Shown piece by piece: positions 57,772-64,000 of a stretch of DNA of 64,000 nt. The notes below the pieces were generated by a model. That model searched no databases, had not been told where the DNA came from, and was given only the letters and a program-made list of their open reading frames with translations. The number at the start of each line of letters is the position of its first letter. Positions within the stretch are counted from its first letter, which is position 1. The translations under genes and the position numbers were made by a program. This stretch comes from Ignavibacteriales bacterium (GTDB lineage: Bacteria; Bacteroidota; Ignavibacteria; UBA10030; SZUA-254): contig JACRMQ010000003.1 of assembly GCA_016214905.1 (NCBI GenBank), forward strand, positions 62,001-126,000, given 5' to 3'.

Positions 57772-58752
57772 TCAGGAATGTCCTAAAATATTGTGTGGTG
57801 TGTATAATTCTTCGACGGATTTTATTTCATTGGCATCTAAGATAATTTCGAGCGATTTGACTGCATCATCAAGTTGCTCAAGTTTCGACGCGCCGATAAT
57901 AGGTGCTGTAACGTGTGGTTTGTTGAGCATCCATGCCAGTGCGATCTGAGCGGGTTTAATGTTGCGCTTTCTGGCAAGCTTAGCAACGCGATCTGCTATT
58001 TTGAAATCTGATTCTGAATAATAAAGTTCGTGCGCGTACTTATCGGTTTTTGCGCGCTTCGTCTCTCCCTCGAAGTTCGGTCTGCGGTTACCGGCAAGGA
58101 AACCACGGGCAAGCGGACTCCAGGGAATGATCGCGACTCCTTCTTCTTTGCAGAGTGGGATCATTTCGCGTTCCTCTTCACGGTAAATGAGATTATAATG
58201 ATTTTGCATAGAAATGAATTTTGTCCAGTTATGCTGTTCTGCCACCCGAAATGTTTTTGCAAACTGGTACGCAAACATGCTTGATGCGCCGAGGTAGCGA
58301 ACCTTGCCCGAGTGCACTAGATCGTTCAGTGCTTCCATTGTTTCTTCAATAGGAGTTTCGTAATCCCATCTGTGAATCTGGTATAGATCGATATAATCAG
58401 TATCCAATCGCTTGAGCGAAGCGTCTATCGCATTCATGATATGTTTGCGGGATAAACCTTTATCATTCGGATGACCGCTCATGGGCCAGTAAACTTTTGA
58501 ACCGATGATAACTTGATCGCGTCTTGCAAAATCTTTTAATGCTCTGCCTAAAATTTCTTCACTTCTCCCAAGTGAATACATATCAGCAGTGTCGAAGAAA
58601 TTTATACCGAGTTCGAGTGCATGTTTGATGAAAGGCCTGCTTGATTGTTCATCTAATACCCAAGACCGCCAGTCGGGTGAACCGTAAGTCATAGTACCGA
58701 GACAGATTCGCGAAACTTTTAAACCAGATTTGCCGAGTTTGACGTATTGCAT
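57772..58752 (-). CDS. Aldo/keto reductase
   Basis: NADPH-dependent oxidoreductase of 326 residues with the (beta/alpha)8 fold. The catalytic tetrad is D54, Y59 (FFDTADMYSLGRSEE), K86 (VIIGSKVYW) and H127 (LYQIHRWDYETP). The cofactor region is IPWSPLARGFLAGN and APIIGASKLEQLDDAV. It resembles the YajO/YghZ-type group acting on aldehydes. The substrate is not known. It is a single gene between the multi-PAS kinase and the POT-like transporter. Confidence 0.92.
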   Translation of the reverse strand: MQYVKLGKSGLKVSRICLGTMTYGSPDWRSWVLDEQSSRPFIKHALELGINFFDTADMYSLGRSEEILGRALKDFARRDQVIIGSKVYWPMSGHPNDKGLSRKHIMNAIDASLKRLDTDYIDLYQIHRWDYETPIEETMEALNDLVHSGKVRYLGASSMFAYQFAKTFRVAEQHNWTKFISMQNHYNLIYREEEREMIPLCKEEGVAIIPWSPLARGFLAGNRRPNFEGETKRAKTDKYAHELYYSESDFKIADRVAKLARKRNIKPAQIALAWMLNKPHVTAPIIGASKLEQLDDAVKSLEIILDANEIKSVEELYTPHNILGHS

Positions 58753-58843
58753 GGAAAAATTTCACAATTATTTTTAAAAATCATGTAGGTTCTATCTAAA
58801 GTCCTAGACAGCATGATATCTGATATCGCAAAGAAAATTTGTC

Positions 58844-60313
58844 TTATCTTTTTAAAATACTTATCCAAATTCCGCCACCCCCAATGATAAACATAATTGT
58901 CGCTTGCACTAATGTTTTATACGCGATAAGTTCACCCATCAGAGCATCATACGAAAACCATCCTCCTAAAATTATCAACCCTAAATAGATTACGAACATA
59001 ATCTGTTTGGATATTTTATTCGCTCTCGGAGTTTCATGTGCCAAGAATCGGTTATAGATGATAAGCCCTAACATCGCAACGATCCCGAGTCCGGCAAATA
59101 TAAGCCAGAAAGTTTTAATATCCGATTCTACTCCCGTCTGTCCCACAAGTGGTTTGAGCATCGATTCATACATTAGACCGCCCAAGTTTGAACCGACCAA
59201 ACTTCCGATTACGCCGTATAAAAATGCATAACCCATATAGACGGCTTTTTTATCTGCCGGCGCAACCAGTCCGATGTAGCTGTAATATTTCGGATGTGCG
59301 GTCATTTCACCGATTGAGAACACGGCAATTCCTATTATGAATATCCAAACATTCGATGCGAATGCTAAACAAACAAATCCAAGTGTTCCTATAAAAATTC
59401 CTGCAACCATCGTTGAGAGCGGCTTTGTGTTTTTTACGATTCTACTTACTATCACCTGTAAAAGTATTATAGTGCCGGCATTAATGACTGTAACATGCTC
59501 AGAATCGAATTTGAGATTTATACCGATAGAGGCAAATGCATTATTAATTGGAGCAACATCAATAAAATCGCGAAGGAACCACAAGACTGAACCAAAATTT
59601 TGGAAATATAATATCCAGAATCCGGAGTAAACAAAAATCATCAACATAAAACGTGCATCACCGAGTACCATAGCCATGCCGCCTAAAACTTCTTTTAACG
59701 TTTTTGTGCTGGATGGTTTTGGCGGATCTTTATAAAAAAACAATGTTGGAATAAACATCAATGCCGTGTATAGAGAAGAAGCAATGAATACATAATTCCA
59801 CGAAAATCCTTTCATATAACTAACGGCAAGCGGAGCGAGGAATGCGCCAAGATTTATCATCCAGTAATAAATTCCAAAACCGAAACCGGAGTTCGATTCA
59901 TTGGTTGTACGGGCGAGTGTTCCGCTGATGATCGGTTTGAATAATCCGGCACCTGTTGCCATAACAAGCAAACTCGCAAACACAGCGCCGTATGCGCTCA
60001 TATTTCCGCTTATGAAATATCCGGCCGATAGAAATGCGAATGCAACGATTAGCATTCTTCTGTATCCGTACCTATCGGCAAGTGCGCCGCCTAAAATCGG
60101 GATAACGTAAGTGCAAGCATAAATCAAACTTTGCAAGAAACCTACCGATTGCTCCGAGAATCCTAATCCACCTTCGCTGATAGAATTTGTGAGGTAGATT
60201 GCGAGAACCGAATTCAATCCGTAGTAAGCGGCACGTTCGAATAATTCCATAATATTCGAAACCCAGAAAACTTTCGGGAACGAGCGAAGTAAACTTGGAG
60301 GTTTATTTTCCAT
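58844..60313 (-). CDS. POT/MFS-family transporter (peptide-transporter-like)
   Basis: A 489-residue membrane permease with about fourteen hydrophobic helices. E23-R27...Y30-Y31 in ELFERAAYYG is the ExxERxxYYG motif of the proton-dependent oligopeptide family, which helps couple protons to transport. GGALADRYGYRRMLI is the MFS loop 2-3 signature. Di- or tripeptide uptake is likely, although some relatives move other solutes. It is divergent from the HD phosphodiesterase gene, 84 bp apart. Confidence 0.87.
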   Translation of the reverse strand: MENKPPSLLRSFPKVFWVSNIMELFERAAYYGLNSVLAIYLTNSISEGGLGFSEQSVGFLQSLIYACTYVIPILGGALADRYGYRRMLIVAFAFLSAGYFISGNMSAYGAVFASLLVMATGAGLFKPIISGTLARTTNESNSGFGFGIYYWMINLGAFLAPLAVSYMKGFSWNYVFIASSLYTALMFIPTLFFYKDPPKPSSTKTLKEVLGGMAMVLGDARFMLMIFVYSGFWILYFQNFGSVLWFLRDFIDVAPINNAFASIGINLKFDSEHVTVINAGTIILLQVIVSRIVKNTKPLSTMVAGIFIGTLGFVCLAFASNVWIFIIGIAVFSIGEMTAHPKYYSYIGLVAPADKKAVYMGYAFLYGVIGSLVGSNLGGLMYESMLKPLVGQTGVESDIKTFWLIFAGLGIVAMLGLIIYNRFLAHETPRANKISKQIMFVIYLGLIILGGWFSYDALMGELIAYKTLVQATIMFIIGGGGIWISILKR

Positions 60314-60397
60314 TATATTTATCTATTGAAACATGTATTTGAAATTGATTTATGTTCCGTCAATATACGCCTATCAATTTAAAAGTCAAAATTAAAT

Positions 60398-62926
60398 ATG
60401 GTAAATCATCCTATCCGCTTCCTCATTTTATCGGTTTGCTTATCTCTCACTTTCTTCGGATATTTAAATGGTTTTATGGATTTTCCCGCTGAAAATATAA
60501 AAGATAAAGTAAAAGATTTTCTTGAAAGCGAAAATCTTCGATCCACAATCTGGATAAAGATAGGATTGGGGATAATTTTATTGATTTCCTGTTTTCTCGT
60601 TTTCCCTCATCCCGAATCATCTGAGTATAGGTATTATGTTGGAGCGGTTTGGACGGAACGCGATTTAATAGCACCATTTTCTTTCCCGATTTATAAGGAC
60701 CTTCATCGATATGAACAAGAACGCGAGGAAGCAATTCGTGCGGTAAAGCCGGTCTATTTTCGCAACGATTCAAATGCCCAAATTTCGGTTGACGCAACCC
60801 GTGCTTCATTTCGTTCGATTGAAAAGGCATCAATTGCGTATTGGGCATGGATGAAGAGCAAGAAACAGTCAGACTCCTTGAATTATTTTAATGCACTTCA
60901 AGGCCTGCCGCTGGGAATAAAGCAGGATGAGTGGAAGGTTGTTTTCAATTTTGTTGATATGCAAAATAAATCCGATAAGAATTCTATCCAAAATATTTTT
61001 GAAATCCTTGAATCAAAATTGGCGGATATTTATAAATCGGGCTTGCTCGATAAGCCTTTAGCTGCACATTCAGAGATCGCGTTGAGGAAGAAATCGATTG
61101 AAGAAATTATTCCAGCGCGGGATTATTTTAATATTGAAACCGCTATCAACCTTGTGGGGAATACTCTCAGTTCAAATGTCGGAGATCATCCTGCGAACGG
61201 TATAATTTTAAAGCTCATACGTCAACATTTAAAACCGAACATCGTATTCAGTGTTAGCACCACAAACGAGGTGATACAGACCGCTGCTGATAATGTCCCC
61301 CGCACTTTGGGATATGTTTCGGCACATGATCTGATTATCGGTAAAAATGAACCTATCACAGAACAAACAAAATTAAAACTTGATTCATTCAGACGGGCTC
61401 GCGCGGAGCATAATGCCTTTAATAATGGATGGAAACATTGGTTTAGCACGACTGTCCATATCGGGATTATATTAACACTTTTCGCTCTCTATTTATTCTT
61501 ATTCAGAAAAAAAATATTTCAGGATAATGGCAAACTTTCTCTGATCACGATAATAATATTAATTGAAATCATTTTTGGTTATCTCTCCGTCAGTATTAAT
61601 GTTCAAGAGCCGTTGCAATATTTAATTTTCGTTCCCGTTGCATCCATGTTATTAGCGATTATTTTCGATACACGGGTAGCATTTTATGGAACGGTTACAA
61701 TCGCCTTTCTTATTGCTGGTATTCGAGGGAACGATTATGCGATAGCGCTGTCATCAATTGTTGCCGGAGCGTTAGCCGCGTATACGGTGCGTGATATCCG
61801 CAGCCGCACTCAAATATTTTGGTCGATGATTTATATTTTTGTCGGTTATGCTTTATCCATCCTTGCTCTCTCAATCGAACATATCGAAAATATAACTCAA
61901 ATTATGTTGCAGGGTTCATTTATAATCGGGAACGCAATTTTTTCCCCGTTGATCACTTACGGTTTGGTGTTGTTGTTCGAAAAAATGTTTCACGTTACAA
62001 CCGATTTAAGATTAGCAGAACTTGCCGATTTTAACAGTCCGCTATTGATTGAGCTGTCTGAGAAAGCTCCGGGTACATTCCATCATAGCGTTACAATCGG
62101 GAATCTTGCAGAGGCAGCCGCTGAAGCGATAGGCGCTAATTCGATTCTTGCTCGTGTCGGCGGGTATTACCACGACATAGGGAAATTATTGAAACCAGAA
62201 TATTTTATTGAAAATCAGGTAGGACCCCACAGTCGGCATAATCGACTTAAACCTCGTATGAGCGCTTTGATCATTTCTGCGCACGTTCGTGAAGGAATTG
62301 AGCTTGGACGCGAGCATGGTATTCCTGAAGCTGTACTGGATTTTATTCCGCAGCATCATGGTACGACAAGAATTTCTTTCTTTTTTGATAAAGCGTTAAA
62401 GCAGGCGGCAAAACGGCCGACGAAAGATGGAGTTAGAGAGGAAGATTTTCTTTATCCCGGACCAAAGCCGCAAACCAAAGAAACCGGAATTGTTATGTTG
62501 GCAGATTCTGTTGAAGCGACGACACGCACAATCTCGGAACTCACTCCGCAAAAGCTTGAATCGGCAATCGATAATATGATTAAGCATAGATTCATGGATG
62601 GTCAACTCGATGAATGCGAATTGACTCTACGCGATCTGACAAAAATTAAGGAAGGATTTTTGAAAATACTTCTAGGTATTCATCATCATCGTATAAAATA
62701 TCCTGAACCGGATACAGCAATTGAAGAATCAACCGCTGAATCTAAACAACCGGAATTATTGGTAGCAAAATCTATTACACATAATCCGGTAATACCACCC
62801 GTGGTGGAAGATGAAGTTTATATCCCGGCGATGGCAATTGAAGTTCAACCCACTCAACCGGCAATGCACCCTGATAAACAAGCAACGAAACAAGTTGATG
62901 AAGAGAATTCTGCCCAGAATCCATGA
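60398..62926 (+). CDS. PgpH-like membrane HD-domain phosphodiesterase (7TM-HD)
   Basis: An 842-residue membrane protein. One N-terminal helix (about 52-70) precedes a large extracytoplasmic 7TMR-HDED domain (about 85-345, EEAIRAVKPVYFRND at its start). A seven-helix block follows (about 350-525), then a cytoplasmic HD domain (about 545-740). H562/H563 lie in TFHHSVT, H592/D593 in YYHDIGK, and PQHHGTT, LADSVEATTR are also present. Homologues such as Listeria PgpH hydrolyse cyclic-di-AMP. That activity is likely but untested here. A Pro/Glu-rich tail of about 85 residues ends the protein. Its stop overlaps the xerD-like gene (ATGA). Confidence 0.9.
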   Translation: MVNHPIRFLILSVCLSLTFFGYLNGFMDFPAENIKDKVKDFLESENLRSTIWIKIGLGIILLISCFLVFPHPESSEYRYYVGAVWTERDLIAPFSFPIYKDLHRYEQEREEAIRAVKPVYFRNDSNAQISVDATRASFRSIEKASIAYWAWMKSKKQSDSLNYFNALQGLPLGIKQDEWKVVFNFVDMQNKSDKNSIQNIFEILESKLADIYKSGLLDKPLAAHSEIALRKKSIEEIIPARDYFNIETAINLVGNTLSSNVGDHPANGIILKLIRQHLKPNIVFSVSTTNEVIQTAADNVPRTLGYVSAHDLIIGKNEPITEQTKLKLDSFRRARAEHNAFNNGWKHWFSTTVHIGIILTLFALYLFLFRKKIFQDNGKLSLITIIILIEIIFGYLSVSINVQEPLQYLIFVPVASMLLAIIFDTRVAFYGTVTIAFLIAGIRGNDYAIALSSIVAGALAAYTVRDIRSRTQIFWSMIYIFVGYALSILALSIEHIENITQIMLQGSFIIGNAIFSPLITYGLVLLFEKMFHVTTDLRLAELADFNSPLLIELSEKAPGTFHHSVTIGNLAEAAAEAIGANSILARVGGYYHDIGKLLKPEYFIENQVGPHSRHNRLKPRMSALIISAHVREGIELGREHGIPEAVLDFIPQHHGTTRISFFFDKALKQAAKRPTKDGVREEDFLYPGPKPQTKETGIVMLADSVEATTRTISELTPQKLESAIDNMIKHRFMDGQLDECELTLRDLTKIKEGFLKILLGIHHHRIKYPEPDTAIEESTAESKQPELLVAKSITHNPVIPPVVEDEVYIPAMAIEVQPTQPAMHPDKQATKQVDEENSAQNP

Positions 62927-63813
62927 TTGATAACCTTCGATCTTACATACATTATCTGAAGCTTGAAAAAAATGCTTCAAAAAATACGATCGAATCATAC
63001 CAACTCGATCTGTCTCGGTATCTGGATTACATGAAATATCAGGGGGTAGGAAGATTGGAAGATGTTCAACAAAAACAGATCGTGAAGTTTTTGAATTCTT
63101 TGTCCGAACACGGTCTCTCTGCGCGCAGTGTTGCGCGAAATGTCTCCTCGATAAAAATGTTTCATAAATATTTAACCGGTGAAGGAATTTTAAAAATAAA
63201 TCATGCGGAAAATATTGAAACACCGAAACTGTCGAAAACCCTTCCCGATGTTTTAAACCCTGATGAAGTTGAATCGATAATTTCGCAGCCAAATTCTTTT
63301 GAGCCGTCGGGGATACGTGATCGCGCAATCTTAGAGACGATGTATGCAACCGGCATGCGTGTTACCGAAGTAATCACGATGAAACAACGAGATGTTTACG
63401 CGGATGAAGGTATTGTCAGAGTTTTCGGGAAAGGGTCAAAAGAGCGACTTGTACCGATAGGCAGATCGGCACTTGAATGGATCGGAAAATATAAAAATGA
63501 AGTCCGTTCAGAAATCTCAGTGACAGGAAGAGGACAGGATGTTTTATTTCTCAACATGCGGGGGAAACCGATGTCAAGAATGTCGGTGTGGAATATTGTG
63601 AGATCGTGTACATTGAAATCAGGAATCAAAAAAGAAATTCATCCTCACACTTTTCGTCATTCATTTGCCACCCATTTACTTGAGGGCGGAGCCGATCTGC
63701 GCGCTGTTCAGGAAATGCTGGGGCATTCAGATATTTCAACCACACAAATTTACACACATATAGACAGAGAATATTTAAAAGAAGTTCACAAAACGTTTCA
63801 TCCGAGGGGATAA
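62923..63813 (+). CDS. xerD: Tyrosine recombinase XerC/XerD
   Basis: Site-specific recombinase of 296 residues, probably resolving chromosome dimers at dif with a partner. The N-terminal SAM-like domain (about 1-90) contains YLKLEKNASKNTIESYQ..DL. The catalytic residues are R146 (TGMRVTE), K170 (GKGSKERLVP), H242/R245 (HPHTFRHSFATH), H268 (LGHSDISTT) and Y277 (IYTH). The length and C-terminus (HKTFHPRG) are those of XerD. It overlaps the HD-phosphodiesterase gene by 4 bp. Nothing nearby suggests it is an integrase of a mobile element. Confidence 0.93.
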   Translation: MIDNLRSYIHYLKLEKNASKNTIESYQLDLSRYLDYMKYQGVGRLEDVQQKQIVKFLNSLSEHGLSARSVARNVSSIKMFHKYLTGEGILKINHAENIETPKLSKTLPDVLNPDEVESIISQPNSFEPSGIRDRAILETMYATGMRVTEVITMKQRDVYADEGIVRVFGKGSKERLVPIGRSALEWIGKYKNEVRSEISVTGRGQDVLFLNMRGKPMSRMSVWNIVRSCTLKSGIKKEIHPHTFRHSFATHLLEGGADLRAVQEMLGHSDISTTQIYTHIDREYLKEVHKTFHPRG

Positions 63814-63822
63814 ATATTTATT

Positions 63823-64000
63823 ATGGAAACAAACTTGATTGCAGATAAGAACGATCTTACTGGTAAATTTGAGCTATTACGCCAATTGGTAGGAAATACG
63901 CCATTGTTGGCAATAAGATTTTTGTTTAAAGGAAAAAGAAGGGTGATCTATGCGAAAGCTGAATATTTCAACATGACCGGAAGTATCAAAGATAGAATGG
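63823..64000 (+). CDS. Start of a cysteine-synthase-family gene (truncated by window edge)
   Basis: Fifty-nine residues from the ATG at 63823. [11 protein letters not shown] and [15 protein letters not shown] match the N-terminal signature of PLP beta-replacing enzymes such as O-acetylserine sulfhydrylase and cystathionine beta-synthase. K56 is the PLP-binding lysine. It begins 9 bp after xerD. The remainder lies outside the window, so the specific enzyme cannot be decided. Confidence 0.85.
   Translation, partial: METNLIADKNDLTGKFELLRQLVGNTPLLAIRFLFKGKRRVIYAKAEYFNMTGSIKDRM

Noticed and set aside
62756-63349. A 197-residue minus-strand open frame across the end of the HD gene and the start of xerD
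   Set aside because: It is antisense to two well-supported overlapping genes and has no motif or plausible start context.
62923-63813. Tyrosine recombinase as the integrase of a mobile element
   Set aside because: It has standard XerD length and motifs and housekeeping neighbours, and no att-like repeat or cargo is seen near it.

Overview
The window (about 38-42% G+C by eye) comes from a didermic member of the Bacteroidota/Chlorobiota (FCB) group, most like Ignavibacteria or a relative. The evidence is a type IX secretion C-terminal signal (SQNYPNPFNPTT...) on the first protein, an LpxC-FabZ fusion, two tandem Skp/OmpH genes beside BamA, a Bacteroidota-type three-gene succinate dehydrogenase with one cytochrome b subunit, and frequent TTG/GTG starts. 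Most of it is an ordinary chromosomal core. There is no prophage, insertion sequence or CRISPR array.

Layout. 1-363 has no recognisable gene. 364-7578 (+): a secreted multidomain phospholipase-D-fold protein, a secreted HEXXH metallopeptidase, a response regulator and an acyltransferase-like membrane protein. 7604-17685 (-): a long outer-membrane biogenesis operon, uppS-bamA-ompH-ompH-lpxD-lpxC/fabZ-lpxA, continuing into a LipM-like octanoyltransferase, panB and surE. 17892-20861 (+): ybaB-recR, two tandem lipoproteins and ftsX. 21047-24435 (+): sdhCAB, ending in a strong terminator. 24513-28297: signalling genes, including a receiver protein with Glu in place of the phospho-acceptor Asp and a sensor kinase with two unknown partner genes. 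28330-32758 (+): a glycosyltransferase-TPR protein, a small unknown protein, a HAD phosphatase, acpS and a MerR regulator. 32786-33007: tRNA-Pro(GGG), followed by a tandem copy of its 3' half and terminator. 33236-37654 (+): serine-biosynthesis-like genes (aminotransferase, serA, DUF1015) and a DMT transporter. 37681-40610 (-): two polyprenyl-phosphate-type glycosyltransferases and a response regulator. 40738-48303 (+): hybrid kinase, RodZ-like protein, ligA, a half-length GT9 protein, a STAS protein and a sodium:solute symporter. 48409-51734 (-): a probable metal-stress cassette (MgtC/DUF4010 membrane protein, ECF sigma factor, zinc-finger anti-sigma factor, CnrX/ZraP-like sensor, Cys-rich repeat protein). 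51819-60313 (-): DinB-like protein, DUF3667, a very large multi-PAS hybrid kinase, an aldo/keto reductase and a POT-like transporter. 60398-64000 (+): PgpH-like HD phosphodiesterase, xerD-like recombinase and the start of a cysteine-synthase-family gene.

Most notable. (1) A 30-bp double-hairpin element (two abutting 15-bp palindromes) occurs twice. One copy is inserted exactly in frame as ten codons near the C-terminus of the secreted PLD protein. The other lies inside the T-loop of the duplicated tRNA-Pro 3' fragment, where the neighbouring intact tRNA gives the unoccupied site. (2) The ECF/anti-sigma/CnrX-like cassette ends in a 148-residue protein with 14 cysteines and a 16-residue tandem repeat, a plausible uncharacterised metal-handling module. 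(3) Two proteins depart from their family pattern: the Glu-substituted receiver and a GT9 protein that is only the N-terminal half.
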